A DNA stretch of 64,000 bases from Dietzia alimentaria 72 (GTDB lineage Bacteria > Actinomycetota > Actinomycetes > Mycobacteriales > Mycobacteriaceae): NCBI RefSeq assembly GCF_000226215.1, contig NZ_AGFF01000023.1, forward strand, positions 434,001-498,000. The letters are read 5' to 3'. The notes under the pieces were generated by a model. It was given only the letters and a program-made list of their open reading frames with translations. It was not told where the DNA came from and did no database searches. Below are positions 57,013 to 64,000 of this stretch, in pieces; the first letter of the stretch is position 1; every line of letters starts with the position of its first letter. The translations under genes and the position numbers were made by a program.

Positions 57013-57100
57013 CGGACCTCTTTCCACGGCCCGGACCCTCCGGGCAGCCGGAGGTGACCATACCCGCACCGGAGACGACCTCGCGGGAGGTCCGGGTGGC

Positions 57101-57865
57101 TCAACGCATCGAGCGCCAACCACGGTCACGGGTCTGAATAGGTCCTGCACCGGGCGTGCGGGGCAGGCCACTACGACGCCGGACAGCGAGGCCGGCATCG
57201 TGCAGGGCCTGGAGAACGTACTGGCCTCGCCGGTATCCGGTCTCGGCGCTGGTGCCGGCGAAGGTAGGGACGATCGTCGCCGCTCCGAGCACGCTCTCGC
57301 CCGCCGTCGACCACAGTGCGTCGACGCTGCAGTTGCTCACCTCCGCCAGGCCCTCGAACACCGTCGCCAGAGTGGTGCGCGAGCGACACGCGAGCCACTG
57401 CGCGAGTGCCTGCTCGCAGGGCAGCACGATCGTTCCTGGCACGCCCGCACAGGGATCATTCGGGAGCACACGGAACGTGGTGTCGTGGACGCCGGCCCAA
57501 TCGAGGCCACCCTCGATATCGGTGCGGACGGACATGTTCTCGGCGCCGGTGTCCCAGACACGACCGGTTGTGACGAAGCTCGCCACGGCGCGGCCCAGGA
57601 CCCCGTGAGTGAACGCCTCGGCCACCAGGTAGGTCGAGAATCGGATGTCGCCCGAATCGGCGAAGTAGTTGCGGAACATCATTTCCACGCGCCCTCCGTC
57701 CACGGCGCGCTCGAGCGGCACCCAACGGCGTCGCGACTGCGTGCCCAGGTCCGCGATCGAGTAGAACTTCGGATATCCCGACCTGAAGCCTCCGAGCACC
57801 TCAACCGTGTCCTCGAACACCGAGCGGGCACCCGCCAGCTGCGCGGGCAGCGTAGAGCTGGTCAT
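57101..57865 (-). CDS. FhuF-like (siderophore reductase-fold) protein without the C-terminal cysteine motif
   Basis: 254 aa. Internal segments resemble FhuF ferric-siderophore reductases: YLVAEAFTHGVLGRAVASFVTTGRVWD and LAEVSNCSVDALWSTAGESVLGAA (cf. the family's LWGN-like segment). Active FhuF proteins end in an RRxSCCLxY-type [2Fe-2S] motif; here the corresponding RRRSGLPRT has no Cys. Family assignment is by eye and moderate. Start ATG with AGGGGGA upstream. Its gap to gnd (304 bp) holds several dyads. Confidence 0.45.
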   Translation of the reverse strand: MTSSTLPAQLAGARSVFEDTVEVLGGFRSGYPKFYSIADLGTQSRRRWVPLERAVDGGRVEMMFRNYFADSGDIRFSTYLVAEAFTHGVLGRAVASFVTTGRVWDTGAENMSVRTDIEGGLDWAGVHDTTFRVLPNDPCAGVPGTIVLPCEQALAQWLACRSRTTLATVFEGLAEVSNCSVDALWSTAGESVLGAATIVPTFAGTSAETGYRRGQYVLQALHDAGLAVRRRSGLPRTPGAGPIQTRDRGWRSMR

Positions 57866-58169
57866 ATCGTGTCTTTCCCCCTTGATGATTCTCCTCTTAC
57901 GAGCCACTCACGTCGTACCGTGGAGATGACCCACGCTGCGATACGTTCCCCCCGTGCCGCAGCGACCCCGGCCATCAGCCCCGGTAACAAGTGTTACAAC
58001 ACACCCGCCCTCATCTCCAAGGCAATACGGCCCTAGACGCCAATCATTGCACTGAGTGCACGGCTGACTTGTCAGCAAACACACAGCCTTCGCTCAGCTC
58101 CGCCGCGCCGGCGGCACTGTCATCACCGCAGGTCCACGCGGTGCGGCACCGTCGACTACTCTGGAACGC
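57866..58169. promoter_or_regulatory. 304-bp divergent intergenic region, FhuF-like/gnd, with three dyads
   Basis: No coding potential seen. It holds three short perfect dyads: GTAACA-AG-TGTTAC (57984-57997), TGCACT-G-AGTGCA (58048-58060) and GCTGAC-TT-GTCAGC (58063-58076), and the gnd -10 TACTCT near its right end. Confidence 0.55.
58157..58162 (+). promoter_or_regulatory. Candidate leaderless -10 element for gnd
   Basis: TACTCT, 7 bp before the gnd ATG at 58170. Confidence 0.45.
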
Positions 58170-59642
58170 ATGAGTACTGAGCGCGAGGAAGCGCAATCCG
58201 CCTCCGGAAACACTGGGACAGCCGACATCGGAGTCACCGGACTCGCAGTCATGGGTTCCAACATCGCCCGAAACTTCGCCCGTCACGGCTACACGGTCGC
58301 GGTGCACAACCGTTCCGCCGGGAAGACCGATGCGCTGCTCGAGGAACACGGCGCGGATGGCTCCTTCATCCGCACGGAAACCATCGAGGAGTTCGCAGCC
58401 GCTCTACGGTCGCCTCGCCGGGCCCTGGTGATGGTCCAGGCCGGGGACCCGACGGACGCCGTCATCGAGGCGCTCGCGCAGGCGTTCGACGAGGGCGACA
58501 TCATCATCGACGGTGGTAATTCGCTGTACACCGACACAATCCGGCGCGAGAAGGCGATGGCCGAGCGTGGCATCCGCTTCATCGGTGCCGGAATCTCCGG
58601 TGGCGAGGAGGGCGCGCTGGAGGGTCCGTCGATCATGCCGGGCGGCCCCGCGTCCAGCTACGAAGTGGTCGGGCCAATTCTCGAGGACATCTCGGCCAAG
58701 GTCGACGGCACGCCGTGCTGCACCCATATCGGCGAGGACGGCTCGGGCCACTTCGTCAAGATGGTGCACAACGGCATCGAGTACTCCGACATGCAGTTGA
58801 TCGGCGAGGCCTACCACTTGCTCCGGGGGGTTGCCGGGATCGAGCCCGCCGCAATGGCTGCAGTGTTCGGGAAATGGAACGAGGGCGAACTGGACTCGTA
58901 CCTGATCGAGATCACCGCCGAGGTCCTGGCGCAGGTCGACGCGTCGACGGGACAGCCCCTGGTCGATGTGATCGTGGACCGCGCCGGACAAAAGGGTACC
59001 GGCCGCTGGACCGTCAAGTCCGCGCTTGACCTCGGAGTCCCGGTCACCGGCATCGCCGAAGCGGTCTTCGCCCGTGCACTGTCGAGCTCTGTCCCGCAGC
59101 GAGAGGCCGGACGAGCACTGCCCGCGGGTTCGGTGTCCACGCCGTCCGAGACCGGAACGGAGTTCATCGAAGACGTTCGCCGAGCTCTCTACGCCTCCAA
59201 GGTTATCGCTTACGCCCAGGGTTTCGACCAGATCACCGCGGCGAGCGCCGAGTATGACTGGGAAGTGGCCCGGGGCGATCTCGCCACCATCTGGCGCGGC
59301 GGTTGCATTATTCGAGCTACGTTCCTCGACCGTATCCGCGAGGCGTACGCCGAGAACCCGGATCTGCCGACACTGCTGGCGGCGCCATACTTTGCCGAGG
59401 CACTGGCAGATTGCATCGACAGCTGGCGACGTGTGGTCTCCACCGCCGTGACCGCGGGAATTCCGGCGCCCGGATTTTCTGCCGCCCTGGCGTACTACGA
59501 CGGATTGCGTACGGAGCGTCTGCCCGCCGCGCTGATCCAGGGGCAGCGCGACTTCTTCGGAGCACACACCTACCTGCGTACCGACCGCGAAGGTAGTTTC
59601 CACACTCTGTGGAGTGGCGACCGTTCCGAGGTCCGGGCCTGA
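58170..59642 (+). CDS. gnd: 6-phosphogluconate dehydrogenase (decarboxylating)
   Basis: 490 aa. Oxidises 6-phosphogluconate to ribulose-5-phosphate with NADP in the pentose phosphate pathway. GLAVMGSNIARNFARHG near residue 30 (dinucleotide fold), HNRSAGKTD for the NADP phosphate, GAGISGGEEGALEGPSIMPGG, FVKMVHNGIEYSDMQ with the catalytic Lys, and DKxGQKGTGRWT-like QKGTGRWT. Full length for the long-chain form. Matches gnd1 of the Rv1844c region. Confidence 0.96.
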   Translation: MSTEREEAQSASGNTGTADIGVTGLAVMGSNIARNFARHGYTVAVHNRSAGKTDALLEEHGADGSFIRTETIEEFAAALRSPRRALVMVQAGDPTDAVIEALAQAFDEGDIIIDGGNSLYTDTIRREKAMAERGIRFIGAGISGGEEGALEGPSIMPGGPASSYEVVGPILEDISAKVDGTPCCTHIGEDGSGHFVKMVHNGIEYSDMQLIGEAYHLLRGVAGIEPAAMAAVFGKWNEGELDSYLIEITAEVLAQVDASTGQPLVDVIVDRAGQKGTGRWTVKSALDLGVPVTGIAEAVFARALSSSVPQREAGRALPAGSVSTPSETGTEFIEDVRRALYASKVIAYAQGFDQITAASAEYDWEVARGDLATIWRGGCIIRATFLDRIREAYAENPDLPTLLAAPYFAEALADCIDSWRRVVSTAVTAGIPAPGFSAALAYYDGLRTERLPAALIQGQRDFFGAHTYLRTDREGSFHTLWSGDRSEVRA

Positions 59643-60943
59643 ACGGCCGACGCCCCGGGGATCTCGACCGCCAGCTCGCCGAGCTCGGCGTGGCGGTCCC
59701 GGTCCGGCACAGCGTCTCGGGCATCGTGAAGGGTGCTCCAAGCCAGATCCAGTCGGCAGCGCTCCCGGACGCGGTGGCCGGCCGGGATCTGCTCGCGGTC
59801 GCACCGACAGGTTCCGGGAAGACGCTGGTCTTTGGGGTCGCGGTGGTCCATATGTTGTCAGGCTCCCCCAGCGTGCCGGGGCGACCCCGAGCAATCGTGG
59901 TCGCCCCCACCCGTGAGCTGGCCGTACAGAACGCCGAGGTGCTCGCCGAGGTGGGTGCCGGCGCGGGTCTGCGCGTGGCTACTTTCGTCGGCGGCCAGCC
60001 GACCACTCGTGACAAGCGGTCGCTAGTTTCGCCCGTGGATATCGCGGTGGGGACGCCCGGACGACTCGCCGATCTTATGCGCACCCGAATTTTGTCGACC
60101 ACCGACGTCCGTGTCCTGGTCCTAGACGAGGCGGACCACCTTCTCGGTCCCTCCTTCGGGGAGCAGACAGCCGTTGTTCTCGACGGGTGTAGCAACGCTG
60201 TCCTTCAGTCCGCGACTGCGACGGCCGACACCGACATCGAAGACCTGCTCCGTGCGCGGAGGCCGAACCTGCAGGTCCATCGCGTCTACTCCCCCGACGT
60301 ACCCGCTGCCACCGCCTCCGTCTCGCCCGCCGGCGCACCCCGTCGGCTCGTAGTAGTGTCCGCCGCCGACCCGGAAGGGTACGCAGTCTCACTCGCGGCC
60401 CGCTGCCGTCGTGCGTTGTTCTTCGTACCGCGGCGGGACGCCGTCGAACCGCTGCGCTTCTCGATCGGCGAGACCGGGGTCGCGGCGGCCGGAGTCGCCG
60501 GTTCCGCGTCACCGACCCGGCGTGCCGGAGCATTTGCCGATCTGGCTTCAGGAGCCGTGCGAGTTCTCGTGAGCACTGATCTCGCTGGGCGCGGCCTCGA
60601 CCTCGATGCCGTGGGACACGTCGTCCATGTGGGCCCGCCCCATTCCGTGCAGGATCTGGTCCACCGCTCCGGCCGCACGGGACGAGGCGACGCCGCGGCC
60701 GGTGTGGTGGCCGCGATCGTCCGACCCTCCGAGGTCGCGAGGATAAGCGCACAGGCGCGCGAGGTCGGCATGACCGTGGAGGTCCTGGATACTGCTCACA
60801 CGACGTCGCACCGCCAGGCCGACGCCCTGTTCGGTCCGGAAATCGTGCTCCCGCGTCGGAGACAGGCACCTGCACCGCGGGATCGGACTCGACGCCCGGC
60901 GCAGTCGCGTGTCCACCGGCCAAAGAAGAAGCGGCGGTCGTGA
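59609..60943 (+). CDS. DEAD-box RNA helicase (RhlE-like)
   Basis: 444 aa from a GTG that overlaps gnd by 34 bp; a later GTG near 59690 is possible but would trim the N-terminus. Motifs: Q-motif APSQIQSAALPDA, I APTGSGKT, Ia APTRELAVQ, II LDEADHLL, III QSATAT, V STDLAGRGLDLD and VI HRSGRTGRG. Ends in a basic RPKKKRRS tail that probably binds RNA. Coupled to the next gene by a GTGA overlap. Confidence 0.9.
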   Translation: MEWRPFRGPGLNGRRPGDLDRQLAELGVAVPVRHSVSGIVKGAPSQIQSAALPDAVAGRDLLAVAPTGSGKTLVFGVAVVHMLSGSPSVPGRPRAIVVAPTRELAVQNAEVLAEVGAGAGLRVATFVGGQPTTRDKRSLVSPVDIAVGTPGRLADLMRTRILSTTDVRVLVLDEADHLLGPSFGEQTAVVLDGCSNAVLQSATATADTDIEDLLRARRPNLQVHRVYSPDVPAATASVSPAGAPRRLVVVSAADPEGYAVSLAARCRRALFFVPRRDAVEPLRFSIGETGVAAAGVAGSASPTRRAGAFADLASGAVRVLVSTDLAGRGLDLDAVGHVVHVGPPHSVQDLVHRSGRTGRGDAAAGVVAAIVRPSEVARISAQAREVGMTVEVLDTAHTTSHRQADALFGPEIVLPRRRQAPAPRDRTRRPAQSRVHRPKKKRRS

Positions 60944-61887
60944 GTTCGCACACCTCCGCTGAACCCGTGGTGCTGATACCGGAGACGATCTGGAGAGCCA
61001 GACAGGAGCGGCATATCCGCGCCGTCGACCTGTTGACAACCGACCACCTCGAACGCAGAAGACGCGGAGAACCTCATCCGGTGGTGGACTTTCTGTTCAC
61101 CTATTACCGCACGAGCGTCGCCACGATCCGTCGGTGGCATCCGGGGCCCGGTGTGATCCTCGAGAACGCCCATCACTTCGAGATGGCGGACCGACGACAC
61201 TACCGTCGCGATTCATTCCGAGGTATCGATGGACTCGCAGTTGACGCGGACTCAGTAATAGAGCGCTGCGGGGCCCGGATCGACAGGGCTCGGACGATAG
61301 TCAACGCCACTGCGTCCCGCGCGGGCGCGACGGGATGCTTTGGTCTGCACGAGTGGGCGATGCTCTACCGCGCCGGAGACAGCGACGTCCGCCACGAGCA
61401 GATCCCTCTGCGCGTGTCTCCTGCGGAGATCGACGATGTCATCGACCAATCCAGGCTCCGGTGCACCCACTTCGACGCATTCCGTTTCTTCACCCGCCCG
61501 GCGAGGCCCCTTAATCTCACGCCACTGACCCGTGACGGTCAGGCCGGGAATGAGCAGCCTGCATGCTTACACGCCGGGATGGATCTGTACGCTCACGTCG
61601 CCGCGATGGAGGCCGGAGCCCCGGGCGAACTACTGCTGGACACACTCCGCGCGTCGTTCGACGCGCGAGAGGTGGATATGCGATCGTCTCCCTACGACCT
61701 CTCCTCATGGGGACTTGATCCGATCCGGGTGGAGACTGCCGAGGGGCGAGCGGAGTTCGTGGAACACCAGCGCCTGTGGATCCGACGGACCCAGGCGCTC
61801 AGACACAGGTTCCTGGACGCCGTCACGCGACTAGAGGCCCGGGCTATTCCGGAGTCGCGCCGAACATCTTTTGTGCAACCTCGCTGA
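60940..61887 (+). CDS. Uncharacterised actinobacterial protein, sometimes labelled 3-methyladenine DNA glycosylase
   Basis: 315 aa, GTG start in a GTGA overlap with the helicase gene. No glycosylase (HhH or AAG) motif could be found. Distinct motifs are DLLTTDHLERRRRGEPHPVVDFLFTYY near the N-terminus, FRGIDGLAVD, CFGLHEWAMLYR and ACLHAGMDLYAHVAAMEAGAPGELL with several His, which might bind a metal. Corynebacterial homologues carry a glycosylase label from automated annotation. Tail overlaps oxyR by 44 bp (convergent). Function unknown. Confidence 0.6.
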   Translation: MSSHTSAEPVVLIPETIWRARQERHIRAVDLLTTDHLERRRRGEPHPVVDFLFTYYRTSVATIRRWHPGPGVILENAHHFEMADRRHYRRDSFRGIDGLAVDADSVIERCGARIDRARTIVNATASRAGATGCFGLHEWAMLYRAGDSDVRHEQIPLRVSPAEIDDVIDQSRLRCTHFDAFRFFTRPARPLNLTPLTRDGQAGNEQPACLHAGMDLYAHVAAMEAGAPGELLLDTLRASFDAREVDMRSSPYDLSSWGLDPIRVETAEGRAEFVEHQRLWIRRTQALRHRFLDAVTRLEARAIPESRRTSFVQPR

Positions 61888-62779
61888 CGACGCGACCGAA
61901 CTCGAGGTACGCCTCGCTCCCCGCCGTCGCCGTTCGCAAGACCAGCCCCATGGTGCGTCCGGGCTCGGGTTCCGCGAAGCGCGCCACCGCAATGGCGGGA
62001 TCCTTACTCTCGGGACCGACCGCCGATGCCGGCACCAGCGTCACACCCAATCCGCCCGCCACGCAGCGCACGGCCGTGGTCAGTGACGCGGCACGTGACT
62101 CTCCCCTGCCCAGCACAGGCGCTGACACCTGCCGGCAGAGGTCAATCGTCTGATCACGGAGGCAGTGCCCTTCATCGAGCATCAGCAACGGCTGGTCCAC
62201 GAGTGCTTCAAGTGGCAGATCACTGCGATCGGCGAACTTGTGGCCGGCAGGGACAAGAAGTGCGAAGGGTTCTGAATACAACGGAGTGGCGGTGACCCCG
62301 GACGCTTCGGTCGGCACGGCGATGATCGCCAGATCGATCGACCCGTTGCGGAGTCCGTCGAGCAACCGCGCGGTCTGGTCCTCGACGATCTGCGGCCGCA
62401 GGTCCGGGAACCGCTCCGCGAGTGCGGGCAACAGGCCCGGGAGCAGATACGGAGCGGCCGTGGGGATCACGCCTATGCGCAGCGGTCCGAACAACGGGCC
62501 ACCACTACCCGCAGCCGCATCGGAGACGGCATCCATCGCGGACACAGCCGTCCGTGCGTATGGACGGAGCTGTTGACCCGCCGGCGTGACGAGGACGGAC
62601 CTCGTACTTCGCTCGACCAGATGAAGCCCCAACCCGTCCTCGAGCGTCGCGAGTGCCTGGGAAAGGGATGGTTGGCTCATGCCGAGCTCTTCAGCGGCGC
62701 TGCGGAAATGGAGGTGCTCCGCCACCGCGAGGAAGACTCGGAGCTGCATGACGCTCGGAACGAACCGTTGATCGGCCAT
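61844..62779 (-). CDS. oxyR: LysR-family hydrogen-peroxide sensor OxyR
   Basis: 311 aa. N-terminal LysR HTH (VFLAVAEHLHFRSAAEELGMSQPSLSQALATLE) and effector domain carrying the two redox cysteines in LDEGHCLRDQTIDLC, the OxyR disulfide switch. ATG at 62779 is supported by TAGACT 7 bp upstream; an upstream in-frame start is less likely. Divergent from ahpC, the arrangement seen in many mycobacteria and corynebacteria, so it probably activates ahpC-ahpD after H2O2 exposure. Confidence 0.94.
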   Translation of the reverse strand: MADQRFVPSVMQLRVFLAVAEHLHFRSAAEELGMSQPSLSQALATLEDGLGLHLVERSTRSVLVTPAGQQLRPYARTAVSAMDAVSDAAAGSGGPLFGPLRIGVIPTAAPYLLPGLLPALAERFPDLRPQIVEDQTARLLDGLRNGSIDLAIIAVPTEASGVTATPLYSEPFALLVPAGHKFADRSDLPLEALVDQPLLMLDEGHCLRDQTIDLCRQVSAPVLGRGESRAASLTTAVRCVAGGLGVTLVPASAVGPESKDPAIAVARFAEPEPGRTMGLVLRTATAGSEAYLEFGRVVSEVAQKMFGATPE

Positions 62780-62786
62780 ACCAATC

Positions 62787-62792
62787 AGTCTA
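62787..62792 (-). promoter_or_regulatory. Candidate leaderless -10 element for oxyR
   Basis: TAGACT on the minus strand, 7 bp before the oxyR ATG; the same hexamer and spacing as at mshC. Confidence 0.45.
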
Positions 62793-62801
62793 GGCACGGC
62801 G

Positions 62802-62837
62802 ATAGCCAAAAGTCGATGATTATTCGCATGTAGCTAT
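62802..62837. promoter_or_regulatory. Possible OxyR-binding region between oxyR and ahpC
   Basis: ATAGC at 62802-62806 and GCTAT at 62833-62837 form inverted half-sites 26 bp apart inside an AT-rich stretch. Spacing resembles the extended OxyR footprint but the match is weak. Confidence 0.25.
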
Positions 62838-62932
62838 AAGTGATCTTACTCTCATTAGGCTTTACCTCTTAGTGCGAGTCGGGCATAGTAGAACGTGTCA
62901 GTCCGACAACAACCCAATCCCAGGAGGATCGC

Positions 62933-63529
62933 ATGGCACTTCTCACCATCGGAGACCAGTTCCCCGACTTCGAGCTCACCGCGCTCAAAGGCGGTGACCT
63001 CCAGGAGGTCAACGCACAGCAGCCTGAGGATTACTTCGAGACCATCACCAACCAGTCCTACGCTGGCAAGTGGCGGGTAATTTTCTTCTACCCCAAGGAC
63101 TTCACGTTCGTTTGCCCGACCGAGATCGCCGCCTTCGGCAAGCTCGACGAAGATTTCCAGGACCGCGACACGCAGATCCTCGGCGGTTCGATCGACAATG
63201 AGTTTGCGCACTTCAACTGGCGCGCGACCAACGACGAACTCAAGACGGTTCCGTTCCCGCTCCTGTCGGACATCAAGCATGAACTCATCCAGAACCTCGG
63301 CGTGGAGAACGCCGACGGTGTGGCGGATCGTGCCACCTTCATCGTTGATCCGGACAACGTGATCCAGTTCGTCTCGGTCACCCCGGACGCCGTGGGCCGC
63401 AACGTCGACGAGGTCCTTCGTGTCCTGGACGCGCTGCAGTCCTCCGAAGTGTGTGCCTGCAACTGGCAGAAGAACGACCCGACCAAGAACATCAACAAGA
63501 TGGACATGCTGCAGGAGGGCATCAAGTGA
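62933..63529 (+). CDS. ahpC: Alkyl hydroperoxide reductase AhpC (peroxiredoxin)
   Basis: 198 aa; AGGAGGA 4 bp before the ATG. Thioredoxin-fold 2-Cys peroxiredoxin: peroxidatic Cys in [13 protein letters not shown] near residue 61 and resolving cysteines in SSEVCACNW near residues 176-178, the actinobacterial AhpC form recycled by AhpD. Stop overlaps the ahpD GTG by 4 bp. Confidence 0.97.
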   Translation: MALLTIGDQFPDFELTALKGGDLQEVNAQQPEDYFETITNQSYAGKWRVIFFYPKDFTFVCPTEIAAFGKLDEDFQDRDTQILGGSIDNEFAHFNWRATNDELKTVPFPLLSDIKHELIQNLGVENADGVADRATFIVDPDNVIQFVSVTPDAVGRNVDEVLRVLDALQSSEVCACNWQKNDPTKNINKMDMLQEGIK

Positions 63530-64000
63530 GCATCGAGAACCTGAAGTCCGGTCTCCCGGAGTTCGCCAAGGATCTCAAGCTGAATCTCGGTTCGCTGGCT
63601 CGGTCCACTGAGCTCACGGAGCAGCAACTCTGGGGGACCTTCCTCGCCACGGCCGCCGCCACCAAGTCGGCGACCGTACTCTCGGAGATCGCAGACGAAG
63701 CACGCGGACATCTGTCGGACGAGGCGTTCAACGCCGCACTCGGTGCCGCGTCCATCATGGCGATGAACAACGTGTCCTACCGCGCCAAGGAATTTCTGGG
63801 CGAGGACTACACGCAGGTCCGCATGGGCCTCCGCATGAACATCATCGCCAACCCGGGCGTGGAGAAGGCTGACTTCGAGCTGTGGTCGATGGCGGTCTCT
63901 ACCATCAACGGTTGCGAGAACTGCACCGCTGCCCACGATGCCGTCATCCGCAAGGAAGGCCTCACCAAGGAGCAGGCCTGGGAGGCTGTCAAGATCGCCG
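63526..64000 (+). CDS. ahpD: Alkyl hydroperoxide reductase AhpD (partial, 3' end off window)
   Basis: 158 residues visible of ~175. Reduces oxidised AhpC using its CxxC pair, charged via dihydrolipoyl proteins. The catalytic site is seen in [11 protein letters not shown] (CENC plus His) near residue 130. GTG start overlaps the ahpC stop, so translation is coupled. The gene continues past the right edge. Confidence 0.95.
   Translation, partial: MSIENLKSGLPEFAKDLKLNLGSLARSTELTEQQLWGTFLATAAATKSATVLSEIADEARGHLSDEAFNAALGAASIMAMNNVSYRAKEFLGEDYTQVRMGLRMNIIANPGVEKADFELWSMAVSTINGCENCTAAHDAVIRKEGLTKEQAWEAVKIA

Noticed and set aside
58404-59894. 496-codon minus-strand open frame
   Set aside because: Antisense to gnd; composition is that of a shadow frame.

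Overview
The window is high-GC, gene-dense actinobacterial DNA with mostly short intergenic gaps. The gene content points to a mycolic-acid actinobacterium (Mycobacteriales): mycothiol ligase mshC, RbpA, the Pup conjugation genes, separate lnt and ppm1, F420-type Ddn-like and PPOX-like enzymes, and a UfaA1-like methyltransferase. From recall, gene order follows Mycobacterium tuberculosis closely in two blocks: about 1.6-38 kb resembles Rv2140c down to Rv2050, and about 55-59.6 kb resembles Rv1854c to Rv1844c. The 20S proteasome genes are absent from their usual place between pup and pafA. That recalls Corynebacterium and relatives; a Dietzia- or Corynebacterium-like genome is plausible, but the genus cannot be fixed from sequence alone.

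Layout. 1-1.5 kb: partial atypical SDR and tRNA-Leu(GAG). 1.6-9.8 kb: PEBP-family protein, pyrD, an LppL-like lipoprotein, then uppP, a histidine phosphatase, a DUF3090 protein, an SCO1664-like kinase-fold protein and mshC in a row, then a PAC2 protein. 9.8-15.4 kb: metH, a HAD phosphatase, hisE, hisG. 15.4-18 kb: thioesterase and a RecB-like nuclease facing trmI. 18-29 kb: arc/mpa, dop, pup, pafA, pafB, pafC, tatA, tatC, helY, all on the plus strand. 29-34.6 kb: 5'-3' exonuclease, PepE-like peptidase, PPOX protein, SDR, a CobM-fragment/CobK fusion and a cysteine-free CobG-like protein. 34.7-38.4 kb: degenerate amidohydrolase, lnt, ppm1, rbpA. 38.6-53.5 kb is a more accessory stretch: zinc-finger protein, membrane alpha/beta hydrolase, class-II UvrA-like ATPase, PPOX protein, OhrR-like MarR regulator with a divergent DoxX-like protein, a 485-bp gene-poor stretch, RtcB, a small protein coupled to an MFS transporter, small membrane and regulator genes, DUF309, a lactate-permease-like protein, a second thioesterase, MaoC and a Ddn-like protein. 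53.5-64 kb: UfaA1-like methyltransferase, ndh, PaaI thioesterase, FhuF-like protein, gnd, DEAD-box helicase, an unclassified protein, and divergent oxyR / ahpC-ahpD, the last cut by the window edge.

Functional themes are protein tagging (ARC, Dop, Pup, PafA) with the DNA-damage regulators PafBC next to it, Tat export, redox and thiol homeostasis (mshC, OxyR/AhpCD, OhrR-like, probable SigH control of rbpA), envelope synthesis (UppP, Lnt, Ppm1), and eroded remnants of the aerobic cobalamin pathway. A recurrent signal is a -10 hexamer (TAnnnT or close) 6-8 bp before the start codon of genes that lack a Shine-Dalgarno sequence. This points to widespread leaderless transcripts, and it was used to choose several starts.
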